A stretch of DNA of 64,000 nt from Actinorugispora endophytica (GCF_004363075.1 NZ_SNYN01000001.1:287938-351937); one strand, 5' to 3'. Shown: positions 1 through 10,170, counted from the first letter of the stretch. Numbers and translations are program-made. Notes: a model not told the origin generated them from the sequence alone.

Positions 1-172
1 CGGTGTCCAGCGCGGTGGCCGCCAGCGAGGCGAACCGGCCGATGTCGTTGAGCCGGTCGACGTAGACCTCCTGGGTCTCCTGCTGGGCCACGACCGTGGT
101 CAGCGGCAGGCCGAGCGCTGTGACCAGGACGAAGGCCAGCGGAAGGAGGATCGCGAGGAGGCGGCGCAGCAT
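1..172 (-). CDS. Sensor histidine kinase, N-terminal fragment (cut by window edge)
   Basis: Only the first 57 codons are present; the gene runs off the left edge. The ATG at 172 lies 11 bases after the stop of the response regulator, the usual order for a two-component operon. Residues 1-30 have an arginine-rich start and a hydrophobic stretch (LLAILLPLAFVLVTALGLPL) that reads as the first membrane helix, followed by the start of an extracytoplasmic segment (VAQQETQEVYVDRLNDIGRF). No catalytic domain is in view, so the kinase call rests on this membrane segment and on the regulator next to it. Confidence 0.75.
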   Translation of the reverse strand, partial: MLRRLLAILLPLAFVLVTALGLPLTTVVAQQETQEVYVDRLNDIGRFASLAATALDT

Positions 173-182
173 CGTCGGCCCG

Positions 183-860
183 TCAGTCCGGTTCCGTGCG
201 GGCCAGGAGCCGGTAGCCCACGCCCCGGGTGGTCTGGATGCGCACCGCGGAGCCGAGCTTGCCGCGCAGGGCGGCGATGTGGGTGTCCAGCGTGCGCGAG
301 GAGGACTCCCAGGAGGCGCCCCACACCTGGTCGAGGATGGAGTCCCGGCTGACCACCGCGGGCGCGCGTCCGGCGAGCAGGGCCAGCAGGTCGAACTCCT
401 TGCGGGTGAGGGGGAGCGCCGCCTCGTCGAGCCTGGCCTCGCGCGCCTCGACGTCCACGGTGAGCGGGCCCACGCGCAGCGCCGGCTCGGGGCCGGCCCC
501 GGCCCGCGCCGTCCGGGTGCGGCGCAGCACGGCGTCGATCCGCGCCAGCAGTTCGGCGATCCCGAACGGCTTGACCACGTAGTCGTCGGCCCCCGATCGC
601 AGCCCGCGCACCCGCTCGCGCTCCTCGGCCCGGGCCGTGACCGCGATGATGGCGACCGCGGGGCGCTCGCGGAGCCTGCGCAGCAGGTCGATGCCGTCGG
701 CGTCGGGCAGCCCGAGGTCGAGCAGCACGACGTCCGCCGCGGGCGCCCTCAGCGCGGCCTCGGCGGTGGCCACCCGGTTCACCTCATAGGACGCGTTGCG
801 CAGCGCGGTGACCAGCCCCCGCGCGACGCGGTCGTCGTCCTCCACCACGAGTATGCGCAT
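183..860 (-). CDS. OmpR/PhoB-family response regulator
   Basis: A 225-residue DNA-binding response regulator. The receiver domain (about residues 1-115) has the acidic pair EDD at 7-9, the phospho-acceptor Asp48 in VVLLDLGLPDADG and the conserved lysine in DDYVVKPF. The C-terminal winged helix (about 125-220) has the OmpR signature LTRKEFDLLALLAGR and ends VRIQTTRGVGYRLL. The ATG at 860 is the only sensible start. It is followed directly by the histidine kinase that should phosphorylate it. The signal sensed cannot be deduced. Confidence 0.95.
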   Translation of the reverse strand: MRILVVEDDDRVARGLVTALRNASYEVNRVATAEAALRAPAADVVLLDLGLPDADGIDLLRRLRERPAVAIIAVTARAEERERVRGLRSGADDYVVKPFGIAELLARIDAVLRRTRTARAGAGPEPALRVGPLTVDVEAREARLDEAALPLTRKEFDLLALLAGRAPAVVSRDSILDQVWGASWESSSRTLDTHIAALRGKLGSAVRIQTTRGVGYRLLARTEPD

Positions 861-897
861 CGCAGAACATCGTAGGACCAGTGGACGCGCCGGCCGG

Positions 898-1380
898 TCA
901 GCCCGGCAGGTTCTCCTCGATCACGCTGATGATCTGGTGGTCCTCGGGCTGGACGCGGGGCCGGAAGCGGTCCAGGACCCGGCCGCCGGGGGCCACCAGG
1001 AACTTCTCGAAGTTCCACTCGACGTCCCCGGCCAGCCCCCGCGAGTCGCGGGCCTTGGTGAGCTCGGCGTAGAGGGGATGCCGATTGGGGCCGTTGACCT
1101 CGGTCTTCTCCAGCAGGGGGAAGCTGATCCCGTAGGTCATGGCGCAGAAGAGGCGGATCTCCTCCGCTGTTCCCGGCTCCTGGCCGGCGAACTGGTCGCA
1201 GGGCACCCCGATCACGGAGAAGCCCCGGTAGGCGTACCCCTCCTGGAGTCGCTCCAGACCGCTGTACTGGGGGGTGTTACCGCACTTGGAGGCCACGTTG
1301 ACGATCATCAGCAACTGGTCCTGCGGCAACCGGAACGGCTCACCTTCCAGGGAGCGCAATTCGCTCTGATAAATCCTCAT
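898..1380 (-). CDS. Glutathione peroxidase-family thiol peroxidase
   Basis: A 160-residue cytoplasmic peroxidase reducing hydrogen or lipid peroxides. The catalytic tetrad is visible: Cys in NVASKCGNT, Gln in DQFAGQEPG, and Trp and Asn in VEWNFEKF. The active residue is cysteine, not selenocysteine, as is normal in bacteria. Actinomycetes lack glutathione, so thioredoxin or another thiol is the probable reductant (family knowledge, not visible here). The start at the ATG at 1380 gives the normal family length; the frame stays open upstream but without family similarity. It is convergent with nothing close and looks monocistronic. Confidence 0.93.
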   Translation of the reverse strand: MRIYQSELRSLEGEPFRLPQDQLLMIVNVASKCGNTPQYSGLERLQEGYAYRGFSVIGVPCDQFAGQEPGTAEEIRLFCAMTYGISFPLLEKTEVNGPNRHPLYAELTKARDSRGLAGDVEWNFEKFLVAPGGRVLDRFRPRVQPEDHQIISVIEENLPG

Positions 1381-1534
1381 GGCACCGGAGCCTAACCCGC
1401 GCGACCCCGCACCATGGGTATTCGGTCCGCGCGGGTACCCACGGTGACGACACGGGCAGGTCTCGTGGTCGGTCCCGCCCGCGGGACCTAGGATCTCCCT
1501 ATCAGACACGTCGTTCGAGGGGGTTTCAGGGGAC

Positions 1535-3013
1535 ATGCGCAGCGGGCAGCGAGGCTCTCGGGCGCTGGCGACCGGCGCGGCCCTGCTGCTCGCCGCCACC
1601 GCCTGCGCCGACACCCCCGAACCGGCTCCGGAACCGACCACGCCGCAGCCGCCGCCCACGGTGTACGAGGGCGAGGTCCCGCCCGGCCTGGCCGAGGAGC
1701 CGCTGCGCTTCCTGCACGGCGGCGAGAGCCCCGGCCAGGAGATCCTCGCCGACCCCCTGGGCGTACGCATCCAGGCGGTCGGCGACGCCTTCCTGATCAG
1801 CTCCAACAGCGAGGAGCGGCACCTGCTGCAGGGCGCCGGCGACGGGCGGCTCCTGTGGGAGGGCGCCTCCCGGGTGGAGCGCTTCACCCGGGACGGCTCC
1901 GGCTCGGACGTGTTCGAGGTGAGCACGAGCGACGGCGACGCGAGCGTCCGGACGGTCCTGGACCAGACCGGCGAGCGGGTGTGGACCGGGACGGACCCGC
2001 GCGAGAGCTACCTCAACGGCCTGGTGGTCCGCGCTCCCGCCGACTGGAGCGCGGGGGAGCCGTACGGCGAGTTCTCGGTCGGCGGCCCCGGCGACGGCGC
2101 CGAGTGGACGTACGAGTTCACCGAACCCGCCGAACCGGCCGAGGACGAGCCGGAGGCGGGGTCCGAAGAGGAGCCCGGGGACGGGGGCCCGCCGGAGGAC
2201 GCTGAGGAGGACGCCGGCCACATGGGCGTCCCGGTGGCCGCGCGCGGCGACGTGGTGCTCCTGGACGACGGCGTCGGGATGCTCCAGGCCCGCGACATCT
2301 CGGACGAGGGCGCGCTGCTGTGGAGCGTCTCCGGCGACTCCCCCGGGTTCGAGGACGAGGCGCTGTCCCGCCCCCGGCCCCGGCTGGTCGGCTTCTACGA
2401 GCTCCCCGAGGGCGAAGGGGCGGAGGAGTCGGAGGAGCCCTCCGGCACCCCCTCCCCGGACCGGGACTCCGAAGAGCGGGCCGGGCCGCGCGAGACCGCG
2501 CTGATCCGCTGGGGCAGCCCCGAGGAGCCCTCCATGCTGTCCCTGCACGACCTGGGCGACGGCGAACTGCTGTGGTCGCTGCGCGAGCCCGGCACCAACG
2601 CCGCCGACGGCGGGTTCGACAGCGCCCCGGTCGCGGGCGTCGTCTGGGATCCCGCCACCGGGACCCTGCTGCTGCCGCAGACCGGCGGCCCGACCCCGAT
2701 GGTCGCCGTGGACCTGGCCTCCGGCGAGCCGCTCTGGGAGTTCGAGGACCGGGACGAGCGCTCCCTCGCCCCCCGCTTCGCGCTCTCGGGCTACGTGTAC
2801 GGCGACTCGCGCGCCGACGACGGCGTCTCCCAGGTGGTGCTGGAGGCCGAGACCAAGGACCTGGTCGTCGACGACCTTCCCGGCTACGTGGAGGCGGTCA
2901 CCGCCGACGGCCACGCCCTGGTCGTCCAGAACCGCCAGCGCTTCGTCTTCGCCCCCGAGACCCCGATCGGACCGACCGCCACCCCGCCCCCGACCCCGAG
3001 CGAGCAGGACTAG
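1535..3013 (+). CDS. Secreted lipoprotein with PQQ-like beta-propeller
   Basis: A 492-residue predicted lipoprotein. The signal peptide has a basic start, a hydrophobic run ALATGAALLLAATAC and a lipidation cysteine near residue 25, then a Pro/Glu linker. The body has recurring beta-propeller strands of PQQ/YVTN type such as DGRLLWEGAS, GERVWTGTD, GALLWSVSGD, GELLWSLREP and GEPLWEFEDRD. Acidic, Pro-rich insertions interrupt the blades around residues 190-230 and 290-320. Such proteins are usually surface scaffolds; no enzyme motif is visible. The stop codon TAG is the first triplet of a large repeat (see 3011-3367). Confidence 0.82.
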   Translation: MRSGQRGSRALATGAALLLAATACADTPEPAPEPTTPQPPPTVYEGEVPPGLAEEPLRFLHGGESPGQEILADPLGVRIQAVGDAFLISSNSEERHLLQGAGDGRLLWEGASRVERFTRDGSGSDVFEVSTSDGDASVRTVLDQTGERVWTGTDPRESYLNGLVVRAPADWSAGEPYGEFSVGGPGDGAEWTYEFTEPAEPAEDEPEAGSEEEPGDGGPPEDAEEDAGHMGVPVAARGDVVLLDDGVGMLQARDISDEGALLWSVSGDSPGFEDEALSRPRPRLVGFYELPEGEGAEESEEPSGTPSPDRDSEERAGPRETALIRWGSPEEPSMLSLHDLGDGELLWSLREPGTNAADGGFDSAPVAGVVWDPATGTLLLPQTGGPTPMVAVDLASGEPLWEFEDRDERSLAPRFALSGYVYGDSRADDGVSQVVLEAETKDLVVDDLPGYVEAVTADGHALVVQNRQRFVFAPETPIGPTATPPPTPSEQD

Positions 3014-3367
3014 GGAACCTCCGGCGCGGGGGTGAATTCGGGCACCGGTGGTTTTGTTGACGGTCGTGGGCTTTCTGCCCGTTTCGGGGCCGGGAAGGGC
3101 GGAAAGCCCGTGATCATTCCGGGTGGGTGCGGAACCGCCCTCGAATGTCCGGTGATCTTGCTGTCCCCCCCCCCCCCCGAAGTCAAGGTTCTCGGGGGGA
3201 AACAGCAAGATCACCAACGGAAACCACGCGAAACGGACGTCGTGGGCGCGGCCCCGACCCGCCCCCGCCGTCGCCGCCCGCCGTCACCTCGCGATCCGCG
3301 TGGCGTGAGGCCGAAAAACCTCCGAAGCATCGGTGCCCGAATTCACACCCGCGCCGGAGGTTCCCTA
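3011..3367. repeat. Composite palindromic repeat, copy 1
   Basis: This is the whole gap between the lipoprotein and mutA. The ends are 40-base inverted arms (3011-3050 and 3328-3367) that differ at only a few positions and begin TAGGGAACCTCCGGCGCGGG. Inside are hairpin type B (3068-3109, arms GGGCTTTCTGCCC/GGGCGGAAAGCCC), a second hairpin (3151-3215) and a core of about 90 bases (about 3240-3320) that recurs in copies 2 and 3. The first triplet is the stop codon of the lipoprotein gene. No convincing protein is encoded. It is probably a terminator-bearing mobile repeat; whether it moves itself is inference. Confidence 0.85.
3151..3215. repeat. Inner hairpin of repeat copy 1 with a 14-base poly-C tract
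   Basis: The arms GGTGATCTTGCTGT and ACAGCAAGATCACC pair perfectly. Inside the left arm is a run of 14 C at 3165-3178, facing only six G in the right arm. The terminal GGTGATCTTG/CAAGATCACC is shared with the stand-alone hairpins at 20.9 and 25.8 kb, while the rest of the stem differs. The homopolymer is either a real unstable tract or a sequencing artefact. Confidence 0.8.
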
Positions 3368-3484
3368 GGACCCCCGCCCCGGAAACCCCTGTCATCCGCT
3401 TCCCCGTTGGTCCCTGCTCAGGGATTCGGGGTTGACCGACCCTGGTGGCGGCGTTTCCGAGCGGCGTTCTCTACCATCTCGGGT

Positions 3485-5380
3485 ATGAGCGTGCCGGAGA
3501 ACACAGCCACGACGCCCGACGCCCTGGCCTTCGCCGCCGAGTTCCCCTCGGCGACCAAGGAGCAGTGGCGCGGTCTGGTCGCCGGAGTACTGCGCAAGAG
3601 CGGAATGGACGTCGAGGAGGCGGGCGGGGCGCCCGAGAGCCTCCTGGCCGCCACCACCTACGACGGGATCGTCATCCAGCCGCTGTACGACGAGGGCGAC
3701 GACGCCGAGTCCGGTTTCCCCGGCACCGCGCCGTTCACCCGGGGGTCGCGGCCGCAGGGCTCGGTCACCGGCGGCTGGGACGTCCGCCAGCGGCACGCGG
3801 ACCCCGACGCCGCGGCCGCCCGCAGAGCGGTGCTGGCGGACCTGGAGAACGGCGTCACCTCGGTCTGGCTGGGCGTGGGCGCGGCCGGCGTCCCGGTGGA
3901 CCGGATCGGCGAGGTGCTCACCGACGTCCACCTGGACCTGGCGCCGGTCGTCCTCGACGCCGGGGCCGACTTCGAGGCCGCCACCGCCGCGCTGCTCGCC
4001 GCGCACGCCGACCAGGGCCTGCCCGACAGCGCGGTCTCGGGCAGCCTCGGCATCGACCCGCTCGGCCTGGCGGCACGCACCGGCGAGCGCGCCGACACCG
4101 GCGCGGCCGCCCGGTTCGCCGCCCCGCTCGCCGCCGCCCGCCCGAACCTGCGGCTGCTGGTCGCGGACGGCACCCCCGTGCACGACGCGGGCGGTTCGGA
4201 GGCCCAGGAGCTGGGCGCCGCGATCGCCTCGGGGATCGCCTACCTGCGGGCGCTGACGGACGCCGGGCTGGACCTGGCCGACGCCGCGGCCCGGATCGAG
4301 TTCCGGCTCGCCGCGACGGCCGACCAGTTCATGACCATCGCCAAGCTGCGCGCCGCGCGCGCCATGTGGAACCGGGTCGCCGAGGTGTGCGGGCTCGCCG
4401 CCGAGCACCGCGGGGCGCGCCAGCACGCGGTCACCTCCGCGGCGATGACGACCCGGCGCGACCCGTACGTGAACATGCTGCGCACCACCCTGGCCTGCTT
4501 CGGCGCGGGTGTGGGCGGCGCCGACGCGGTCACCGTGCGGCCCTTCGACGCCGCCCTGGGACTGCCCGACGCGCTGGCCCTGCGCGTCGCCCGCAACACC
4601 CAGGCGCTGCTGCTGGAGGAGTCGCACGTGGCCCGGGTGATCGACCCGGCGGGCGGCTCGTTCTACGTGGAGCGCCTCACCGCCGACCTGTACGAGCGCG
4701 GCTGGGCGTTCCTCCGGGAGCTGGAGGCCGCGGGCGGCATGGCCGAGGCGCTGGCCTCGGGCCTGGTCGCGGAGCGGGTGGAGGAGGTGTGGCGCGAGCG
4801 CGGCGCGAACCTGGCGCACCGCCGCGACCCGCTGACCGGCGTGAGTGAGTTCGCCGACCTGGACGAGAGGCCGCTCGAACGCGCGGCCGCGCCCGGAGCA
4901 CCCGTTCCGACCGCGCCGGGCGCGCTGCCGGCGCGGCGGTACGCGGCCGGGTACGAGGCGCTGCGGGACCGCTCGGACGCGGTCCTGGCCGCCACCGGCG
5001 CGCGCCCGCGGGTCTTCCTGGCCACGCTCGGCCCGGTCGCCGCGCACACCGCGCGGGCGACCTTCGCCGCGAACCTGTTCCAGGCGGGCGGCATCGAGCC
5101 GCTGCCGGGCGGCCCGGCGGCCGGGCCGGACGACGCCGCCGCGGCGTTCACCGCCAGCGGCGCGCGCGTGGCGTGCGTGTGCTCCGGCGACAAGGTGTAC
5201 GCCGAGCACGCCGCCGCCACCGCGTCCGCGCTCAGGGCCGCCGGAGCCGAGCGGGTGCTCCTGGCGGGCAGGCCCTCCGACGACCTCGCGGCCGCCGGGG
5301 TGGACGACTTCGTGTTCGCCGGCTGCGACGCACTGACCCTGTTGACAGAACTCAGCGACTTCCTGGGAGCGGCCCGATGA
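3485..5380 (+). CDS. mutA: Methylmalonyl-CoA mutase, small subunit
   Basis: A 631-residue small (alpha-type) subunit of the adenosylcobalamin-dependent mutase interconverting methylmalonyl-CoA and succinyl-CoA. The mutase barrel (about 30-480) shows family blocks such as [20 protein letters not shown] and [19 protein letters not shown]. The C-terminal B12-fold domain lacks the DxHxxG cobalamin motif (here [14 protein letters not shown]), as expected for the non-catalytic subunit. The start at the ATG at 3485 (MSVPENTA) begins the family-like region; an in-frame extension upstream runs through the repeat and is not credible. It overlaps mutB by four bases (ATGA), so translation is coupled. Confidence 0.96.
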   Translation: MSVPENTATTPDALAFAAEFPSATKEQWRGLVAGVLRKSGMDVEEAGGAPESLLAATTYDGIVIQPLYDEGDDAESGFPGTAPFTRGSRPQGSVTGGWDVRQRHADPDAAAARRAVLADLENGVTSVWLGVGAAGVPVDRIGEVLTDVHLDLAPVVLDAGADFEAATAALLAAHADQGLPDSAVSGSLGIDPLGLAARTGERADTGAAARFAAPLAAARPNLRLLVADGTPVHDAGGSEAQELGAAIASGIAYLRALTDAGLDLADAAARIEFRLAATADQFMTIAKLRAARAMWNRVAEVCGLAAEHRGARQHAVTSAAMTTRRDPYVNMLRTTLACFGAGVGGADAVTVRPFDAALGLPDALALRVARNTQALLLEESHVARVIDPAGGSFYVERLTADLYERGWAFLRELEAAGGMAEALASGLVAERVEEVWRERGANLAHRRDPLTGVSEFADLDERPLERAAAPGAPVPTAPGALPARRYAAGYEALRDRSDAVLAATGARPRVFLATLGPVAAHTARATFAANLFQAGGIEPLPGGPAAGPDDAAAAFTASGARVACVCSGDKVYAEHAAATASALRAAGAERVLLAGRPSDDLAAAGVDDFVFAGCDALTLLTELSDFLGAAR

Positions 5381-7599
5381 ACGCAGGCATCCCGAACTTC
5401 GCGGAGGTCCCCGCGGGCACGCCCGCGGCGGCCTCCGGTCCCGCCGAGGCCGCGCGCTGGCGGGAGGCCCTGGCCGAGGCCACCGGCAAGGGGCCCGACG
5501 CCCTGGTGTGGGAGACCCCCGAGGGCATCGGCGTCAAACCGCTGTACACCCGCGCCGACCGCGACGGCCTGGACTTCGTCGGCACCTACCCCGGCCTGGC
5601 GCCGTTCCTGCGCGGCCCGTACCCGACGATGTACGTCAACCAGCCGTGGACGATCCGCCAGTACGCGGGGTTCTCCACCGCCCAGGAGTCCAACGCCTTC
5701 TACCGGCGCAACCTGGCCGCCGGGCAGAAGGGGCTGTCGGTGGCGTTCGACCTGGCCACGCACCGCGGCTACGACTCCGACCACCCCCGGGTGGCCGGGG
5801 ACGTGGGCATGGCGGGGGTGGCGATCGACTCCATCTACGACATGCGCCAGCTCTTCGACGGCATCCCGCTGGACCGGATGAGCGTGTCGATGACCATGAA
5901 CGGCGCGGTGCTCCCGGTCATGGCGCTGTACATCGTGGCCGCCGAGGAGCAGGGGGTGCCGCCCGAGAAGCTGGCGGGGACCATCCAGAACGACATCCTC
6001 AAGGAGTTCATGGTCCGCAACACCTACATCTACCCGCCGCAGCCGTCCATGCGGATCATCTCCGACATCTTCGCGTTCACCTCGCGGAGAATGCCGCGCT
6101 TCAACTCCATCTCGATCTCCGGCTACCACATGCAGGAGGCGGGGGCCACCGCCGACCTGGAGCTGGCCTACACCCTCGCCGACGGCGTCGAGTACATCCG
6201 CGCGGGCCGCGACGCGGGGCTGGACGTGGACTCCTTCGCGCCCCGGCTGTCGTTCTTCTGGGCGATCGGGATGAACTTCTTCATGGAGGTCGCCAAGCTG
6301 CGCGCGGCCCGGCTGCTGTGGGCCAGGCTGGTCAACGGCTTCGAGCCCGCGAACCCCAAGTCGCTGAGCCTGCGCACGCACTCGCAGACGTCGGGCTGGT
6401 CGCTGACCGCCCAGGACGTGTTCAACAACGTGGTGCGCACCTGCGTGGAGGCGATGGCCGCGACCCAGGGCCACACGCAGTCCCTGCACACCAACGCCCT
6501 GGACGAGGCGCTGGCGCTGCCCACCGACTTCTCCGCCCGCATCGCCCGCAACACCCAGCTGCTGCTGCAGCAGGAGTCGGGCACCACCCGGGTCATCGAC
6601 CCGTGGGGCGGCAGCGACTACGTGGAGCGGCTCACCTACGAGCTGGCCGAACGCGCCTGGGGGCACATCCGGGAGGTCGAGGAGGCCGGGGGCATGGCCG
6701 GGGCGATCGACGCGGGCATCCCCAAGATGCGCATCGAGGAGGCCGCCGCGCGCACCCAGGCGCGGATCGACTCGGGGCGCCAGCCGGTGATCGGCGTCAA
6801 CAAGTACCGCCCCGAGTCAGCGGACGAGATCGACGTGCTCAAGGTGGAGAACGGCCGGGTGCGCGCCGAGCAGCTGGAGAAGCTGCGGCGGCTGCGCGAG
6901 GAGCGCGACGAGGAGGCGGTCGGGGACGCGCTGCGGCGGCTCACCGCCGCGGCGGCGGCCCCCTCCCACGGCGGGACGCTGGAGAACAACCTGCTCGCGT
7001 ACGCGGTGGACGCGGCGCGCGCCAAGGCCACCGTCGGCGAGATCTCCGACGCCATGGAGAAGGTGTTCGGGCGGCACTCCGGCCGGATCCGCACCATTTC
7101 GGGCGTGTACCGGAACGAGGCGGGGGCCGGCGGCGACGCGCGCGTGGACCTGGACGAGGTCACCGCCCGGGTCGAGGCGTTCGAGGAGGACGAGGGGCGC
7201 CGCCCGCGCATCCTGGTCGCGAAGATGGGCCAGGACGGCCACGACCGCGGCCAGAAGGTGATCGCCACCGCGTTCGCCGACCTCGGCTTCGACGTGGACG
7301 TGGGCCCGCTGTTCCAGACCCCGGCCGAGGTCGCCGTCCAGGCGGTGGAGGCCGACGTGCACATCGTCGGCGTGTCATCGCTGGCCGCGGGCCACCTGAC
7401 ACTGGTGCCCGCGCTGCGTGAGGAGCTCTCGGCGCTGGGGCGCCCCGACATCATGGTCGTCGTGGGCGGCGTCGTCCCGCCGGCCGACTTCGACGCCCTG
7501 TACGAGGCGGGCGCCTCGGCGATCTTCCCGCCCGGGACGGTCATCGCCGAGGCCGCGCTGGGCCTGCTCGACCGGCTCCGCGAGCGCCTGGGACACTGA
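5377..7599 (+). CDS. mutB: Methylmalonyl-CoA mutase, large catalytic subunit
   Basis: A 740-residue catalytic subunit. The substrate-binding segment has [17 protein letters not shown] followed by [20 protein letters not shown]. The barrel ends with the HTNALDEA and [11 protein letters not shown] blocks. The C-terminal B12 domain carries the cobalamin-ligand motif DGHDRG (in [10 protein letters not shown]) and the GVSSLAAGH and [10 protein letters not shown] loops. Together with mutA and meaB it forms the complete activity feeding propionate, odd-chain and branched-chain carbon into the TCA cycle, or supplying methylmalonyl-CoA for polyketides. The start ATG at 5377 sits inside the mutA stop. 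Confidence 0.97.
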   Translation: MNAGIPNFAEVPAGTPAAASGPAEAARWREALAEATGKGPDALVWETPEGIGVKPLYTRADRDGLDFVGTYPGLAPFLRGPYPTMYVNQPWTIRQYAGFSTAQESNAFYRRNLAAGQKGLSVAFDLATHRGYDSDHPRVAGDVGMAGVAIDSIYDMRQLFDGIPLDRMSVSMTMNGAVLPVMALYIVAAEEQGVPPEKLAGTIQNDILKEFMVRNTYIYPPQPSMRIISDIFAFTSRRMPRFNSISISGYHMQEAGATADLELAYTLADGVEYIRAGRDAGLDVDSFAPRLSFFWAIGMNFFMEVAKLRAARLLWARLVNGFEPANPKSLSLRTHSQTSGWSLTAQDVFNNVVRTCVEAMAATQGHTQSLHTNALDEALALPTDFSARIARNTQLLLQQESGTTRVIDPWGGSDYVERLTYELAERAWGHIREVEEAGGMAGAIDAGIPKMRIEEAAARTQARIDSGRQPVIGVNKYRPESADEIDVLKVENGRVRAEQLEKLRRLREERDEEAVGDALRRLTAAAAAPSHGGTLENNLLAYAVDAARAKATVGEISDAMEKVFGRHSGRIRTISGVYRNEAGAGGDARVDLDEVTARVEAFEEDEGRRPRILVAKMGQDGHDRGQKVIATAFADLGFDVDVGPLFQTPAEVAVQAVEADVHIVGVSSLAAGHLTLVPALREELSALGRPDIMVVVGGVVPPADFDALYEAGASAIFPPGTVIAEAALGLLDRLRERLGH

Positions 7600-7637
7600 C
7601 CGGTTCCGGTGGCCCGCCGCCCCCGGACACCGATCGA

Positions 7638-8684
7638 ATGGAAGACATGGCCAGAACCATCGACATCGACGCCTACGCCGAGGGCGTGCTCGCCGGACAC
7701 CGGCCCACCCTGGCGCGCGCGATCACCCTGGTGGAGTCGCGCCGGTCCGACCACGCCGAGCTGGCCCAGCGCCTGCTGGTCCGGCTGCTCCCGCACAGCG
7801 GGAAGGCGCACCGGGTCGGCGTCACGGGCGTGCCGGGAGTCGGCAAGTCCACCTTCGTCGACGCGCTGGGGAGCATGCTGACCGCGGACGGGCACCGGGT
7901 GGCGGTGCTCGCCGTGGACCCCTCCTCGTCCCGCAGCGGCGGCAGCATCCTCGGCGACAAGACCCGGATGTCGCGCCTGGCGGTGGACCCGAACGCGTTC
8001 GTGCGCCCCTCCCCCACGGCCGGGACCCTGGGCGGGGTCGCGCGCGCCACCCGCGAGACGATGGTCCTGATGGAGGCCGCCGGGTTCGACGTGGTGCTGG
8101 TGGAGACCGTGGGGGTCGGCCAGTCGGAGGTGGCGGTGGCCGCCATGGTGGACTGCTTCCTGTTCCTCACCCTGGCGCGCACCGGCGACCAGCTCCAGGG
8201 CATCAAGAAGGGCGTCCTGGAACTGGTGGACGTGGTCGCCGTGAACAAGGCCGACGGCCCGCACGAGACGGACGCCCGCAGGGCCGCCCGCGAGCTGGCC
8301 CGCGCCCTGCACCTGCTGCGGCCGGTCAGCCCGTCGTGGACGCCGCCGGTCCTCACCTGCAGCGGCCTGGAGGGCGCCGGGCTGGACGCGGTGTGGGAGA
8401 GGGTCCGGGCGCACCGCGCGGCGCTGGAGGAGGCGGGCGAGCTCGCCGAGCGGCGCAACCGCCAGCAGGTGGACTGGATGTGGGCGCAGGTGCGGGACCG
8501 GCTGCTGGGACGGCTGCGCACCGACCCGGGTGTCCGGTCGCTGGCCCCGGGCCTGGAGGAGGCCGTGCGCGCGGGGCGGGTCACCGCGACGCTGGCCGCG
8601 GAGGAGCTCCTCGCGGTCTTCTGGGGGGCCTCCGGGAAGGAGGGCGAAGGGATGCCCCGAACCGGCGGCACGGCCGAACCGTAA
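7638..8684 (+). CDS. meaB: MeaB: GTPase chaperone of methylmalonyl-CoA mutase
   Basis: A 348-residue G3E-family GTPase that protects and reloads the mutase cofactor. Visible are the P-loop GVPGVGKSTF (about residues 65-74), VLAVDPSSSRSGGSILGDKTRM, the ETVGVGQSE switch region and the NKAD base-recognition motif. The start is either the ATG at 7638 or, nine bases on, the ATG at 7647 (MARTID); both give normal lengths. It lies 38 bases behind mutB and is surely cotranscribed. A small hairpin at 8758-8774 may end the transcript. Confidence 0.95.
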   Translation: MEDMARTIDIDAYAEGVLAGHRPTLARAITLVESRRSDHAELAQRLLVRLLPHSGKAHRVGVTGVPGVGKSTFVDALGSMLTADGHRVAVLAVDPSSSRSGGSILGDKTRMSRLAVDPNAFVRPSPTAGTLGGVARATRETMVLMEAAGFDVVLVETVGVGQSEVAVAAMVDCFLFLTLARTGDQLQGIKKGVLELVDVVAVNKADGPHETDARRAARELARALHLLRPVSPSWTPPVLTCSGLEGAGLDAVWERVRAHRAALEEAGELAERRNRQQVDWMWAQVRDRLLGRLRTDPGVRSLAPGLEEAVRAGRVTATLAAEELLAVFWGASGKEGEGMPRTGGTAEP

Positions 8685-8757
8685 CCTCTCGTTCAACGCT
8701 TCGACCTCCCATAGTTCCCACAGGACCGCATATGTCCCCCGAATTTGTGACCGTGGA

Positions 8758-8774
8758 GCGGAAATTTCTTCCGC
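8758..8774 (+). terminator. Possible terminator after meaB
   Basis: GCGGAA-atttc-TTCCGC, a six-pair stem, lies in the 317-base gap between meaB and the STAS gene. The gap (8685-9001) otherwise holds no recognisable gene. Its right end must contain the STAS promoter and has a clear ribosome site (GGGAGGAG, about 8989-8996). Confidence 0.4.
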
Positions 8775-9001
8775 CCTGCCGTTCCCGATCGGCCCTTCGC
8801 CTAATACCGTGTGTTTCCAGAGCCTCGCGAGCGGCCAGGGGATCGGGAGTGGGCCCCCTACGGGCGGTGGAGGATGGAGACCGCACGGCGGGAGCGTCGG
8901 CGCGAAAAGGGACCGCGCCGAGGAGAACCGGTCTGTGATGTGGCCTATGGTCGCTGATGGGGATCCCTCATATACTCGCGCGAGGCCGGGAGGAGTAAAA
9001 A

Positions 9002-9373
9002 GTGCACAGGCTTGGGGTGAGCACCCGGGTCGAGAATCACAGCGTGATCGTGTCCGTCGAGGGTGAACTCGACATCGCGACCGCCGGCGACCTCCGTGAC
9101 GCCGTCCTGTCCGCGATCGACGCGCACGGACCATGGCTGATCCTCGATTTCTCCGCGCTGGACTTCATGGACTCCAGCGGGCTCAACGCCGTCATCAACG
9201 CCTACCGCCTGGTGCGGGAGCGCGGTGGCGGTCTTGCTCTCGCCGCGCCCAACGAGCGGGTCACCAAGGTGATCCGGCTGGTGGGCCTGCACCGCCAACT
9301 GGCGGTGCACCGCACGGTCGCGGCGGCGGTCATCGCCGTGGAGGCGCTGGAGGCCAAGAAGCAGGCGGGCTGA
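9002..9373 (+). CDS. STAS-domain anti-sigma factor antagonist
   Basis: A 123-residue single STAS domain of the SpoIIAA/RsbV type. The beta-strand opening VIVSVEGELDIATAG and the phospho-site block FMDSSGLNAVI (serines 58-59) are canonical. Dephosphorylated, such proteins bind an anti-sigma kinase and free a sigma factor. The start is the GTG at 9002 with GGAGGAG seven bases upstream. No partner kinase or sigma factor is adjacent, so it probably acts on an unlinked switch. Confidence 0.93.
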   Translation: MHRLGVSTRVENHSVIVSVEGELDIATAGDLRDAVLSAIDAHGPWLILDFSALDFMDSSGLNAVINAYRLVRERGGGLALAAPNERVTKVIRLVGLHRQLAVHRTVAAAVIAVEALEAKKQAG

Positions 9374-9479
9374 CCCGGTCCGGGAGGGCCGGACGGAACC
9401 GCCCCCGATGATCCGCGGGCCCCGCCTCAGGCCGGGCCCGCTTCTCCCGTGTCCGACCGACGACCGACGAGGGGGACCG

Positions 9480-10124
9480 GTGGCCCCGCACTGGAACCAC
9501 AACACCCACTACCACGACCTCCTGCTGCGGCACCTGCCCGTCGGGGCGGTGCGCGCGCTGGACGTGGGCTGCGGGACGGGCCGCCTCACCCGGCGGCTGG
9601 CGCTGCGGGTGGACCGGGTCGACGCCCTCGACCCCTCCCCCGTGATGGTCGCCGCCGCCCGGGAGCGCACCCCGGACCGGCTGAACGCGCGCTTCACCGA
9701 GGCGACGCTGGCCGACCACCCTCTCGAACCGGGTGCCTACGACTTCGTCACCGCGCTCTCCAGCCTGCACCACATGCCCCTGGGCCCGTCGCTGGCCCGG
9801 CTGCGCTCCGCGCTGGCCCCCGGCGGGGTGCTGGCCGTGTGCGGCCTGTACCGCAGGGAGGACCCCGCCGACCTGCTGTGGGACGCGGCGGCGCTGGTCC
9901 CCCAGTGGACCGTCGGCGCGTCCCTGGCCCTGGGCCGCGCGATGACGGGCGTCCCCGATCCGGACGACGAGGGCGCGCCCATGCCGATGCTCGCCCCTTC
10001 GACGTCCCTGGCCGAGATCCGGCGGGCCGCCGCCGAACACCTGCCCGGCGCCCGGACCCGCCGCCTGCTCTTCTGGCGCTACCTGCTCACCTGGCGCGCG
10101 CCGGGCGCCGTGTACCCCGCCTGA
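9480..10124 (+). CDS. Class I SAM-dependent methyltransferase
   Basis: A 214-residue Rossmann methyltransferase. SAM motif I is RALDVGCGTGRLTRRLAL, motif II VDALDPSPVMVAAARE, and YDFVTALSSLHHMPLG is the post-motif region common in Methyltransf_11/25 proteins. The GTG at 9480 follows a purine-rich AGGGGG site and starts where family similarity begins; an upstream in-frame ATG at 9408 adds 24 non-conserved residues. The substrate is unknown. It lies 106 bases after the STAS gene, which gives no functional link. Confidence 0.85.
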   Translation: MAPHWNHNTHYHDLLLRHLPVGAVRALDVGCGTGRLTRRLALRVDRVDALDPSPVMVAAARERTPDRLNARFTEATLADHPLEPGAYDFVTALSSLHHMPLGPSLARLRSALAPGGVLAVCGLYRREDPADLLWDAAALVPQWTVGASLALGRAMTGVPDPDDEGAPMPMLAPSTSLAEIRRAAAEHLPGARTRRLLFWRYLLTWRAPGAVYPA

Positions 10125-10170
10125 GACGCCCGCCGGGGTTCGCGGAAGCCGTGCGGTCCCGGGCACGGCG

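Noticed and set aside
96-875. Long open frame on the plus strand opposite the response regulator
   Set aside because: Arg/Gly/Pro-rich translation without domains; it is the antisense shadow of a clear gene, as are many others in this GC-rich window.
3032-3484. In-frame upstream extension of mutA through the repeat
   Set aside because: The peptide is repeat-derived and unlike the family; MSVPENTA at 3485 is the proper start.
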